DNA from: Deltaproteobacteria bacterium
Lineage (GTDB): Bacteria; Myxococcota; Myxococcia; SLRQ01
Reading direction: 5' to 3'
NCBI GenBank assembly: GCA_029210625.1
Contig: JARGFU010000018.1
Location: 62,001-126,000, forward strand
DNA: 64,000 nt
The notes under the pieces were generated by a model. That model was not told where the DNA came from, ran no database searches, and saw only the letters and a list, made by a program, of their open reading frames with translations. The position numbers were made by a program, and so were the translations under genes. Below are positions 30,337-38,929 of the stretch, in pieces (the first letter of the stretch is position 1; the number at the start of each line of letters is the position of its first letter).

Positions 30337-33182
30337 GAGCGCTGCCCCTCGGTGCGCCCCAGCTTCTTCAGCGCCGCCTCGAGGTAGCGGGCGAAGGCGC
30401 GGGCCGCGCGATCCCTCGCCGGCGTGTCGATGGGTGAGTCGTGGGGATGAGAGATCCCCAGCGGCCCCACCCGCAGGTAGGAGGGCTCGTCGGGGGCCTG
30501 CCGAGCGACGTCGAGGAGCAGCGCCTCGCCGGCCCGCTCGAGGGTGACCTGCGCCCAGCGCTCGCCCTGGTGCCGGGCCGCGCTCAGGGCGTAGCCCCCG
30601 AAGCGGCGGTCGTTGCGCGCCGCGACCTCGACGATCTGCGAGAGGAGCGCGGCGAGGTGGCGCCCCTCCTCCTCCTCGGGGCCACCCACGATCCGGTTCG
30701 TGCGGTAGGTCTCCTCGTCGGCGCTACCCACCTCCGAGCCCAGATCGATCATCGCCGCCGAGCGGGGCGCGAAGCGCAGCGCGAGGAGCATGCGGAGGAA
30801 GTCTCGCTGGCGCGGCGGAGCGGCGTGGGACCAGATGAAGGCCCGGCCGCCGAGGGCCACCTGCACCTTGCCCTCTCGCAGGACGTAGAGGTTCTGCTCG
30901 TCCTGCACCACCGTGTCGCCGCGCGCCGCCCGGCGCAGGAGGGGGTGGGAGCCCGCCACGACGCCGGCCCGGAAGGAGAAGCGATCGGCGGCGGGGTCCT
31001 CGTCCGTCACGAGCTGCAGCGCCTCTCCCTGGCCGTCGAGGAAGATCAGCCAGGGGCTCTCCAGCCGCCGCCGGAAGGCGTCGATGGCCGCCGGGCTCTC
31101 CTTCTCCACGGCCCGGGCGTGGACGGCCTCGGCGAACCGCCGGGTCTCCTCGCAGTTCAGGCTGCAGGGGATGTGCTGGAAGTAGGCGTTGCCGCCGGGG
31201 TTCATCAGCCAGCTCACCTCTCCCTCGGCCTCGAGGCGCCCCAGGAGGTGCAGCCAGGTATAGGAGGTCCGCAGGTAGGGGTTGTGGCTGGAGAAGCGCC
31301 GGCCGCAGCACTCGGGGTAGCCCAGCAGCACCCCCACCTGCGCCGAGAGCTCGCCCCAGAGCGTGTCGTCCTGCGCCGCGTCCATCTCCTCGGTCAGGCG
31401 CAGCGCCTCGGCGACCTTCTCGGGATCCCGGCCGACGAAGACCTCCTCCCGGACCAGGCCGGTGTTGTGGCCCACGCGCCGCAGGACGGTGAGGCCCTCG
31501 GCCTCGAGCCCCTCGAGGGTGTAGCCCTGCTCGGCCAGCCCCTCGGTCTCGTCCCGGAGCACCGGCTTGATGCCCTCGAGCATCGGGAAGAGCGGGCCGA
31601 AGCTCTCGCCGTGGATCTCGGTCCCCTCTCCTTGCGGCTCCGGCTCGCCGGGGACCTCCGTCTCCCGGGTCATGGCGTCGCCCGCGAGGTAGGGCCGCGC
31701 CAGCTGGATCAGCCGCTCCTCGTCGGCCCCGGGATCCTCGATGGCCGCGTCGACCAGGGCCTGGGCGATGTGCACCTCGCCCCGGGCGCGCTTGTCGCTC
31801 ACCAGCTCGGTCAGCCGGCCCAGCCCCTCGGCGTTGTGGATCCCGTCGGCGAGGCGAAGGAAGAGCCGGCTGACCAGCTCGACCCCCGGGTTCGCGAAGG
31901 CCCAGGGGTGCTCCTCGGCGTAGAAGTTCCGCTGCGCGGTGTCGAGCGACGCGTCGTCGTAGGCGTCGCGGAGCAGTCCGTCCCGCTCGGCGAGGGGATA
32001 GAGGGGGAGGGACTGGCGCAGCCGCAGCCGGCTGGTGAGGATCTTGCCGCACATCTCGTGCAGCCCGCCCCGCTCGATGATGGCGAGGTTGAGGGCGAGG
32101 TTCTCCAGCCGGGTCCAGGGAGAGAAGAGGAGGAGGGAGAGGCCCCCGTGCTCGCGGAAGCCGAAGTGCCGCGGGTAGTCGCCCTCCAGCTCGAGCAGGA
32201 GCAGGGGCAGCCCCAGGTTCTCCCGCCAGCCCAGGCCCTTGTTGAAGCGGTCGAGCTCCTCGGTGACGAAGCTCTCGATGCCGACCAGGGAGAGCTCCAG
32301 GCGGTGCTCGCTGCCGGCCAGCTTCTTGAGCGCCGAGCGCAGCTGGTCCTGCACCCGGAGGATGGTGTCCGAGCGCCCGTCGAGGAGCAGCGCCACCGGC
32401 GGGGGATCCCGCTCGAGGAGCGCGTCGACCACCGCCTCGATGTTGCGCAGGATGGGCTCGCCCACGGCCCGCACCTGCAGGCGCTCCCGCCAGGGCCGGT
32501 GGGTCTCCACCAGCGCGTCGATCTGGGTGGAGAAGAGCCCCACCGGATCCACCTCCCAGCGCACGCGCTCGGTGGGCCGCTCGCAGAAGGTGCAGCCCCC
32601 GGCGAAGTCGCAGCCCGAGAGATCGAGATCGTCGAAGAAGGGGTTACGGCGGATCGTCTTGCGGTAGGAGCACTCCTCGCCGCAGATGAGGAAGGGGAGC
32701 GAGGGCGCGGCGTCGGCGGCGGCGTTGCCCGCCTCCCAGCCGAAGAAGGGGCGCACGCCCTCGAAGAGGGAGACGTTGGGATCCTCGACGGGGGCCTCGG
32801 GGGCGACGAAGCGCAGCAGCTCCACCGGGTTGGCCGGAAGCTCCCGCAGGGTCACCGCCCCCTCGCTGGTCCTCCCCTCCTGGAGGAAGGCCACCTGGGC
32901 TCCGGGCCAGCGCTCCTCCAGCCAGGCCACCAGGCTCGGCGCCGGCTCGAGGTTGGAGACGATGGCGGTGGGGGGCGTGTCCTCGAGGGCCGCGGCCAGG
33001 CCCGCGAGCTCGTCGGGCTCCAGCCCGTAGCCCTGCTCCTCCTGCCGGCTGCGCGCCGCCGCGTCGAGCCCGAAGCGGCGCCAGTGCACAGCGACGCCCG
33101 CGTCCCGCAGGTAGCCGGCGAGGAAGGGAAAGGAGAGTGAGCGATGAAAGCGGTCGACCGCGATCATCTCGATGAGCAGCAT
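30333..33182 (-). CDS. Radical-SAM-type protein 3 with CX5CX2C motif and DUF483-like domain
   Basis: A 949-residue protein. The N-terminus (1-130) has an alpha/beta plan like the B12-binding domain of cobalamin radical SAM enzymes (MLLIEMIAVDRFHRS; SFPFLAGYLRDAG; IVSNLEPAPSLVAWLEE), but no DxHxxG motif is seen, so cobalamin binding is doubtful. The cluster motif is CDFAGGCTFC (Cys191, 197, 200), CX5CX2C, as reported for HmdB-type enzymes rather than the usual CX3CX2C; Cys167 and Cys171 lie just before it. Around 600-690, GVLLGYPECCGRRFSSHNPY and HIPCSLNCEETRRFAEAV match DUF483, a mostly archaeal domain. The last 100 residues resemble the accessory domain. ATG 33182 faces trpS across about 100 bp. 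Confidence 0.75.
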   Translation of the reverse strand: MLLIEMIAVDRFHRSLSFPFLAGYLRDAGVAVHWRRFGLDAAARSRQEEQGYGLEPDELAGLAAALEDTPPTAIVSNLEPAPSLVAWLEERWPGAQVAFLQEGRTSEGAVTLRELPANPVELLRFVAPEAPVEDPNVSLFEGVRPFFGWEAGNAAADAAPSLPFLICGEECSYRKTIRRNPFFDDLDLSGCDFAGGCTFCERPTERVRWEVDPVGLFSTQIDALVETHRPWRERLQVRAVGEPILRNIEAVVDALLERDPPPVALLLDGRSDTILRVQDQLRSALKKLAGSEHRLELSLVGIESFVTEELDRFNKGLGWRENLGLPLLLLELEGDYPRHFGFREHGGLSLLLFSPWTRLENLALNLAIIERGGLHEMCGKILTSRLRLRQSLPLYPLAERDGLLRDAYDDASLDTAQRNFYAEEHPWAFANPGVELVSRLFLRLADGIHNAEGLGRLTELVSDKRARGEVHIAQALVDAAIEDPGADEERLIQLARPYLAGDAMTRETEVPGEPEPQGEGTEIHGESFGPLFPMLEGIKPVLRDETEGLAEQGYTLEGLEAEGLTVLRRVGHNTGLVREEVFVGRDPEKVAEALRLTEEMDAAQDDTLWGELSAQVGVLLGYPECCGRRFSSHNPYLRTSYTWLHLLGRLEAEGEVSWLMNPGGNAYFQHIPCSLNCEETRRFAEAVHARAVEKESPAAIDAFRRRLESPWLIFLDGQGEALQLVTDEDPAADRFSFRAGVVAGSHPLLRRAARGDTVVQDEQNLYVLREGKVQVALGGRAFIWSHAAPPRQRDFLRMLLALRFAPRSAAMIDLGSEVGSADEETYRTNRIVGGPEEEEGRHLAALLSQIVEVAARNDRRFGGYALSAARHQGERWAQVTLERAGEALLLDVARQAPDEPSYLRVGPLGISHPHDSPIDTPARDRAARAFARYLEAALKKLGRTEGQRS

Positions 33183-33284
33183 GCGCCCCACCGGCAAGAT
33201 GATAGGGCCGCACGCCCCCCCCGTACAGCGGAACCGACGGCCACGATTGTCGCCCCACGCCCATCGATGGTAACAGCGGCGCCC

Positions 33285-34322
33285 ATGCGTATCCTCTCGG
33301 GAATCCAGCCCTCCGGCGCGCTGCACCTCGGCAACTACTTCGGTGCGGTGCAGCAGTTCATCCGCTACCAGGACGAGGCCGACGAGGCCCTCTACTTCAT
33401 CGCCGATCTCCACGCCCTGACCACGGTGCGGGACGGCGCCACCCTGCGCGAGCGCGCCCTGGGCCTGGCGCTCGACTACCTGGCGCTCGGCCTCGATCCG
33501 GAGCGGGCCATCCTCTTCCGCCAGTCGGACATCCCCGAGATCACCCAGCTCACCTGGATCCTCTCCGCCGTGACCCCCATGGGCCTGCTGGAGCGGGGGC
33601 ACAGCTTCAAGGACAAGACCGCCCGGGGCATCCCCGCCGACGCGGGGCTCTTCACCTACCCGGTCCTGATGAGCGCCGACATCCTCCTCTACGGCTCCGA
33701 CGCGGTGCCGGTGGGCAAGGACCAGAAGCAGCACCTCGAGTTCGCCCGGGACATCGCCACCAAGTTCAACGTCGCCTTCCAGCCCGGCTACGACCCCCAG
33801 GATCCGCGGGGCGAGGCGAGCGGCGTGCCCGGCATCCTCAAGCTCCCCGATCCGCTGATCCTCGAGGAGGCCGGCGTGGTCCCCGGGGTGGACGGCGAGA
33901 AGATGTCCTCCTCCTACGGCAACGACATCCAGCTCTTCCTCCCGGACAAGCCGCTCAAGAAGCGCATCATGGGGATCAAGACCGACTCCACCGCCGTGGA
34001 GGATCCCAAGCCCGAGCCCCACACCCTGCTGCCGCTGCTGAAGCTCTTCTGCGACGAGGCGGCCTACGGCGAGGTGCTCGCGTCCTGGCGGACCGGCGGC
34101 AAGGGCTACGGCCACTACAAGCTCGAGCTCCTCGAGCGCTTCCACGGCTTCTTCGACGAGGCTCGCGAGCGCCGCAGAGAGCTCGAGCAGAACCCCGAGC
34201 GGGTGGTCGAGATCCTGAGCGCCGGCGCGGAGCGCGCGCGGGCGATCGCCCGGCCGGTCTGGGAGGCCGTGGTCGAGGCCGCCGGCGTGGGCGGCGACAC
34301 CTCCGCCCTACTCGTGAAGTAG
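33285..34322 (+). CDS. trpS: Tryptophanyl-tRNA synthetase
   Basis: Class I aminoacyl-tRNA synthetase charging tRNA-Trp. The 345-residue protein starts MRILSGIQPSGALHLGNYFG, containing the HIGH equivalent HLGN. It has LMSADILLYGSDAVPVGKDQ for tryptophan and ATP binding, and the KMSKS-type loop EKMSSSYGN. Length is normal. ATG 33285 gives the family N-terminus; an ATG at 33267 is an alternative. Its last 15 bases overlap the 3' end of the oppositely oriented TPR gene. Confidence 0.96.
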   Translation: MRILSGIQPSGALHLGNYFGAVQQFIRYQDEADEALYFIADLHALTTVRDGATLRERALGLALDYLALGLDPERAILFRQSDIPEITQLTWILSAVTPMGLLERGHSFKDKTARGIPADAGLFTYPVLMSADILLYGSDAVPVGKDQKQHLEFARDIATKFNVAFQPGYDPQDPRGEASGVPGILKLPDPLILEEAGVVPGVDGEKMSSSYGNDIQLFLPDKPLKKRIMGIKTDSTAVEDPKPEPHTLLPLLKLFCDEAAYGEVLASWRTGGKGYGHYKLELLERFHGFFDEARERRRELEQNPERVVEILSAGAERARAIARPVWEAVVEAAGVGGDTSALLVK

Positions 34323-35252
34323 GCGCCAGAGGTCGCGATCGCGCCGGGCCCAGGGCCCGGCCCGCTCGGCGCAGACCCGGGCGTGGTGGTGCTTGCCCAG
34401 CTCGAGGAAGGCGCGGCCCAGGACCGCCCAGGCCGCCTCCCCTCCCCCGACCATGCTCGGGGCGGGCTTCACGACCTCCACGGCCTCCTCGTGGTGGCCC
34501 AGCGAGAGCAGCAGCCTCCCCTGCCCCACCCGGGCGCTGCCGAGCTCGGGATCGAGCTCGATGGCCCGGCCGAAGAGGTGGTAGGCCCGGGCGCCGTCCC
34601 CCGCGGCGATCTGCTCGTCGGCCATCTGGCAGAGGAGGTGCGCCCCGAGGCTCTGGAGCGTGGCGTGGAGCGCCAGCGGCATCGCCCGGCCCAGCACGGG
34701 CTCGAGGAGGGCGAAGGCCTCGACGGCGGGCAGGCTCGGGCTGCGCTGGGCGGCGACCGCCACGGCGCCGGCGAGGAGCGGGCTGACCTCCTCGGGGGAG
34801 AGCCCCGCCACCGCGGCCCGGGCGAGGGTGGCGAAGCGCCCGTAGGCTCGCCGCTCCAGGAGCAGGTCGGCGGCCAGATCCATCAGCTGCTCCCGCTCCT
34901 GGACCTCCACCCCGGGCAGGCAGCGCTCGGCGATGCGGTAGAAGTCCTTCTCCCGCTCCTGCGACGCGAGGGTGGCGGCGTGGAGGGCGAGGGCCAGCGG
35001 GTTCTTGCCGTCGTGGCTGAGCGCCTCGGCCACCCGCTTGCCGGCCTCCTCGGCCCGGCCCGCCTCGAGGTGCAGGCGGGCGAGCTCCGCCAGCGCCTGG
35101 GCGGCGACCTTGCCCCGGTTGCCTCGGGCGATGCGCAGGTAGGCGGCCGCCGCGAGCCCCGTGTCACCCTCGGCCACCGCGCGGCGGGTGGGCCCGAGGA
35201 GGTCCTCGTGGGGCAGGAAGCGGCTGCCCCCGCCCTCGGGGCCCTCGCTCAC
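34308..35252 (-). CDS. TPR-repeat protein
   Basis: A 314-residue, all-helical protein with tetratricopeptide-like repeats. The clearest repeat is near residues 215-275 (GARAYHLFGRAIELDPELGS; ARVGQGRLLLSLGHHEEAVE). Others are degenerate but share Ala/Leu/Gly spacing (AAAAYLRIARGNRGKVAAQA). There is no signal peptide, so it is probably cytoplasmic. GTG 35252 overlaps the stop of the upstream cupin gene (GTGA), making a two-gene operon. Such repeats mediate protein contacts; the partner is unknown. The first 18 residues have a PSer/Gly-type flexible look. Confidence 0.75.
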   Translation of the reverse strand: MSEGPEGGGSRFLPHEDLLGPTRRAVAEGDTGLAAAAYLRIARGNRGKVAAQALAELARLHLEAGRAEEAGKRVAEALSHDGKNPLALALHAATLASQEREKDFYRIAERCLPGVEVQEREQLMDLAADLLLERRAYGRFATLARAAVAGLSPEEVSPLLAGAVAVAAQRSPSLPAVEAFALLEPVLGRAMPLALHATLQSLGAHLLCQMADEQIAAGDGARAYHLFGRAIELDPELGSARVGQGRLLLSLGHHEEAVEVVKPAPSMVGGGEAAWAVLGRAFLELGKHHHARVCAERAGPWARRDRDLWRLLHE

Positions 35253-35749
35253 TCGCCTTCCCAGTAGGCGACCTCGACTCCGTCGGGCACGTAGCGGGAG
35301 AGGGTGCGGCCCTCGTCGCTGCCCCCCGGCGCCGTGCCGGCGAAGAGACCCATCTTCCCCGAGTCGGGATAGACGGTGATGTCCGGCGCGTTCATCGTCG
35401 AGAAGACGAGGTAGCGCAGGTCCTTCTGCGAGGTGTTGTGGATCTGGTGGGCCCCCTGCACGCCGCGGGGGAAGGCGACGTAGTCGCCGGCGGTGATCGG
35501 CTGCTTGCGGCCGGCGAGGCGCAGATCGCCGCTGCCCTCGAGCACGTAGATCGCCTCCTCGTTGCCGTGGTGGAAGTGGTAGGGCCAGCTGCGCCAGCCG
35601 GGCGGGACCTCGACGATGCTGCAGCCGAGCTCCTTGCCACCGGCCGCCAGCGCCAGCTGCTTGCGGCGGAAGCGGAAGCGGTCCTCGCGATCGACCTCGG
35701 TCCACTCCAGGTCCCGCTCGTTGATCACCCTGTCCTTCTTCTCGCTCAT
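35249..35749 (-). CDS. Cupin-domain protein
   Basis: A 166-residue single-domain cupin. Motif 1 is WPYHFHHGNEEAIYVLEGSG, with the metal-binding His pair and Glu, and motif 2 is GDYVAFPRGVQGAHQIHNTS, giving a probable mononuclear metal site. These proteins include dioxygenases, isomerases and small-molecule sensors; no substrate can be assigned. Start ATG 35749 has AGGAG 7 nt upstream. It is co-transcribed with the TPR gene and divergent from the phospholipase-D-like lipoprotein. Confidence 0.85.
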   Translation of the reverse strand: MSEKKDRVINERDLEWTEVDREDRFRFRRKQLALAAGGKELGCSIVEVPPGWRSWPYHFHHGNEEAIYVLEGSGDLRLAGRKQPITAGDYVAFPRGVQGAHQIHNTSQKDLRYLVFSTMNAPDITVYPDSGKMGLFAGTAPGGSDEGRTLSRYVPDGVEVAYWEGE

Positions 35750-36083
35750 CGACGACTCCTCGTTCCTGGGGGGAGCGAGACGCCGCCCGGCCTTCGTCCG
35801 GGGACGTCCCGTACCCTCTTCTAGCACCCCGGGCCCACCGCGACCCACCTCGCCGGAGCAGGCCGCGATCAGATCCTGGACGCATTCCGGGGGTCCTCGC
35901 CGCACCGGGACAAAGTCGCGTGATCCCGGGATCTTGGCGACCCCGATCAGATCATAGACGGGATCACTCTCGATCGATCATTTGCTGGACGCCCTCGGAC
36001 GGAAAATAACCTGTGATCAGGTACTTGGGGCACCGAGGCCCTGCTCGATCGGGCAGGCACGGCCCTTGCGAAGGGCCCCCGCC
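35750..36083. promoter_or_regulatory. Divergent upstream region, cupin and phospholipase-D-like genes
   Basis: A 334-bp gene-free stretch. GTGATCCCG (35920-35928) is repeated inverted as CGGGATCAC (35959-35967), and several GATC-centred words cluster between 35920 and 36020 (CGATCAGATCAT, CTCGATCGATCA, GTGATCAGG). This could be an operator. An A+T-richer GGAAAATAACCT lies at 36001-36012. No clear promoter hexamers were found. Confidence 0.4.
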
Positions 36084-37982
36084 ATGACGCGGACCGCCAC
36101 CCTCTCCTCTCGCCTCCTCTCCCTCATCATTGCCGCCCTCCTCCTGGGCCAGGCGGCCTGCGGGAGCGGCGCGGGGACGACCCAGCAGGGAGTGCAGCGG
36201 GGCGCCCTCGAGCGGGGCGGGAAGGCCGACGCCACCTTCGAGCTCTCCCTGCGGATCACCGAGGTCATGGCGACCCCCGCCGACGACCGCAGCGGCGAGT
36301 ACGTCGAGGTCTACAACGACAGCCCCCTGCAGGTGAGCCTCGAGGGCCTCCTCCTCGACGACGAGGACAGCGTCGACACCCTGATCCACCGCAGCGGCCC
36401 GACCCACCTCGAGGCCTTCGGCTACGGCGTCATCGTCGATCCCGACTACCGCGATCCGCTGCCTCCGGAGGCGGCCGTCTACACGGTCTCCGACCGGGCG
36501 CTGGGCAACGGGCTGGCGGCCTCCGATCCCGTGATCCTGCGGGCGGCGTCCGGGCTCGTCCTCGAGCGCGTGGGCCCGAGGGCCACCCTCCGCGGCTACG
36601 CCCGCGAGCGCCGCGCGCCCCTCCTCGACGACGTCTCCACCAGCTGGCGGCTCACCCGCGAGGGGAGCCCCGGGCGGCGCAACCGCCACGCCCCCAGCGA
36701 GCGCCTGAAGCTCCACCTCACCCACGACTGGGACGAGGCCGAGACGGTCGCGGCCCTCGTCGACTTCATCGACGCCACCGAGCAGACCCTCGACTGCGCC
36801 ATCTACCAGATGAACCACCCCGAGGTGATGCGGTCCCTGCTCGCGGCCCACGAGCGGGGCGTCGCGGTGCGGATCGTGACCGACACCACCTTCTTCGACG
36901 AGCGCGCCGACTACTACGCCGGCTACGAGGCCCTCCTCGCCGCGGGGATGGACATCGTCCCCGACCAGCGCTCCTCCGAGATGCACGACAAGTTCCTGGT
37001 CTCCGACCGGCGCTACGTCTGGCTGGGCTCCTACAACCCCACCATGAACCACTCCGCCGACTCGGCCCTCGAGCTCGACAGCGCCTCCCTGGCCCGGGAG
37101 CTCGAGCGGCAGGTCGACGACATGATGGCCGGCAAGTTCGGCGTCTGGAAGCGCAAGACCGAGCAGGAGCGGCACCTCGTCGACGGCACCGAGCTGCGCC
37201 TCCTGACCAGCCCCCAGGGCGGCGTCCTCGAGGTGATCCTCGCGGAGCTCGGGAAGGCTCGCCGCTCGATTCACTTCCTCGCCTTCGGGCTCACCGAGGA
37301 CCGCGTGGGCGACGCCCTCCTCGAGCGCGCGGGCGCCGGGGTGCAGGTGCACGGCGCCATCGACTGGCTCCACGCCAGCCGCACCGGCTCCGAGTGGAGC
37401 CGCCTGGTGGAGGCCGGCCTCGACGTCCGCCGCAGCCCCCACGCGATGCTGATGCACCAGAAGCTCATCGTCATCGACGGCGGCACCCCGGACGCGGTGG
37501 TGATCCTGGGCTCCTACAACTTCACCAACCGGGCCGAGACCCGCAACGACGAGACCATGCTCGTCGTCCGCAGCGGCCGCCTCGCCGCCATGGCCGAGAG
37601 CGCCATCGCCGCGGTGATGCGCGACTCCGAGTCGGTGGGTCAGGACGCGATGCCGGCCCTGGCCATCACCGAGGTCGCCCAGGGCACCACCGCCTGGGTG
37701 GAGGTGGAGAACCAGGGCCCCGAGGCCATCGCCCTCGTCGGCTTCGAGCTCACCGATCTCGAATCCGTCTCTCGGCTCACCGGTGTCCTGGCCCCGGGGG
37801 AGCGCAGGGTCGTGGTCTTCGAGGGCCCGCTGGGCGGCTCCTCCCCGGTCTTTCTCCGGGACGCCGCCGGCCGGGTGATCGACGCCGTCGCCACCGACGA
37901 CGTGATCCGCAGCCCTCAGCAGACCCTGCGCCGGCTCGGCCCGGTGAGCTGGGAGCTTTCCTCGCCCACGCCCGGCCGGTAG
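36084..37982 (+). CDS. Lipoprotein with two phospholipase D (HKD) motifs and lamin-tail-like domains
   Basis: A 632-residue predicted lipoprotein: signal LLSLIIAALLLGQAAC with lipobox GQAA/C. Residues about 50-190 look like a lamin-tail domain (SLRITEVMATPADDRSGEYV). The middle has two HKD-type half-sites, MHDKFLVSDRRYVWLGSYN and MHQKLIVIDGG followed by LGSYNFTNRAE, as required for one phosphodiesterase active site. A second lamin-tail-like region ends the protein (PALAITEVAQGTTAWVEVEN). It is probably an envelope or extracellular phosphodiesterase or nuclease; nuclease versus lipase cannot be decided. ATG 36084 gives the signal peptide. Confidence 0.85.
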   Translation: MTRTATLSSRLLSLIIAALLLGQAACGSGAGTTQQGVQRGALERGGKADATFELSLRITEVMATPADDRSGEYVEVYNDSPLQVSLEGLLLDDEDSVDTLIHRSGPTHLEAFGYGVIVDPDYRDPLPPEAAVYTVSDRALGNGLAASDPVILRAASGLVLERVGPRATLRGYARERRAPLLDDVSTSWRLTREGSPGRRNRHAPSERLKLHLTHDWDEAETVAALVDFIDATEQTLDCAIYQMNHPEVMRSLLAAHERGVAVRIVTDTTFFDERADYYAGYEALLAAGMDIVPDQRSSEMHDKFLVSDRRYVWLGSYNPTMNHSADSALELDSASLARELERQVDDMMAGKFGVWKRKTEQERHLVDGTELRLLTSPQGGVLEVILAELGKARRSIHFLAFGLTEDRVGDALLERAGAGVQVHGAIDWLHASRTGSEWSRLVEAGLDVRRSPHAMLMHQKLIVIDGGTPDAVVILGSYNFTNRAETRNDETMLVVRSGRLAAMAESAIAAVMRDSESVGQDAMPALAITEVAQGTTAWVEVENQGPEAIALVGFELTDLESVSRLTGVLAPGERRVVVFEGPLGGSSPVFLRDAAGRVIDAVATDDVIRSPQQTLRRLGPVSWELSSPTPGR

Positions 37983-38028
37983 AAGTCGAAGGGTGGCGCC
38001 CCCCCCTTCCTCCCGCCTCCGGCGAACG

Positions 38029-38856
38029 ATGGACTCGGCCTTCCGCATCGGGCTGGTGGTCACCCTCCTCGTGACCCTGGGCCCGGCCCTGCTGGTCGCC
38101 TGCGCCTGCCGCTCCTTCCTCTACCACCCGACCCGCGCGGACCCCGCGGCGCTCGCGGTGGGGGCCTGGCAGGCCGCCGAGCTGCCCGTCGCCGAGGGGA
38201 TCGTCCTGCGCGGGCTGGTCCGTCCCCCCCGCGCGGCGGCGGACGAGGCACCCCGCTGGATCCTCTTCTTCGGCGGCAACGCCATGAGCCTGCTCTCGAA
38301 CCGAACGGTGCTGCAGGAGCTGGCCCCGGAGCCCGGGATCGGCCTGGCCACCTTCGCCTACCGCGGCTACGACGGCTCCGGGGGCAGGCCGAAGGAGGAG
38401 CACCTCCTGGCCGACGCCGAGACCCTCGCGGCGCACCTCGAGGCCGAGCACGGGGTCCGGCCCGACCGCCTCGTGATCCTGGGTCAGAGCCTGGGCACCG
38501 GGGTGGCGATCCACCTCGCGGCCGCGCTCGCCCGCAAGGGGAGCCCCCCCGCCGGGCTGGGGCTGCTCTCCCCCTACACCTCCATGTCCCGGGTCTTCGA
38601 CGATCACGTGCCGGTGATCCCCGTGGGCTGGGCCGTGACCGACAGCTACCGCAGCGAGCGGCTGGCCCCCGAGCTGACGCCCCCGATCGTCATCGTCCAC
38701 GGGGACCGCGACGAGGTGATCCCCGTCTACCACGCTCGCCGGCTGGCCGAGGCCCTCGGGGAGCGGGTGCGCTACCACGAGCTTCCCGGCCGCCACCACA
38801 ACGACCTGTGGGACGACCCGGGGACCCTCGAGGCCCTGCGCGGCCTGCTGCGCTGA
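38029..38856 (+). CDS. Membrane-anchored alpha/beta hydrolase (BEM46/YsgG-like)
   Basis: A 275-residue serine hydrolase with one N-terminal hydrophobic helix (RIGLVVTLLVTLGPALLVAC), so anchored on the outer face of the inner membrane or a lipoprotein. ILFFGGNAMSL is the oxyanion-hole region and YRGYDGSGGRPKEE follows. The nucleophile elbow is GQSLGTGVA, the acid lies in HGDRDEVIP and the His in PGRHHNDLW. This pattern is typical of the bacterial relatives of BEM46. Substrate unknown. ATG 38029 is chosen; an in-frame GTG at 37993 would add 12 residues. Confidence 0.85.
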   Translation: MDSAFRIGLVVTLLVTLGPALLVACACRSFLYHPTRADPAALAVGAWQAAELPVAEGIVLRGLVRPPRAAADEAPRWILFFGGNAMSLLSNRTVLQELAPEPGIGLATFAYRGYDGSGGRPKEEHLLADAETLAAHLEAEHGVRPDRLVILGQSLGTGVAIHLAAALARKGSPPAGLGLLSPYTSMSRVFDDHVPVIPVGWAVTDSYRSERLAPELTPPIVIVHGDRDEVIPVYHARRLAEALGERVRYHELPGRHHNDLWDDPGTLEALRGLLR

Positions 38857-38929
38857 GCATGGCGACCGCGGGCGTCAGACGGTAGGCTGCGGCTGCGTCC
38901 GGCGACTCGGACACCAGGGAGGATCGTAG

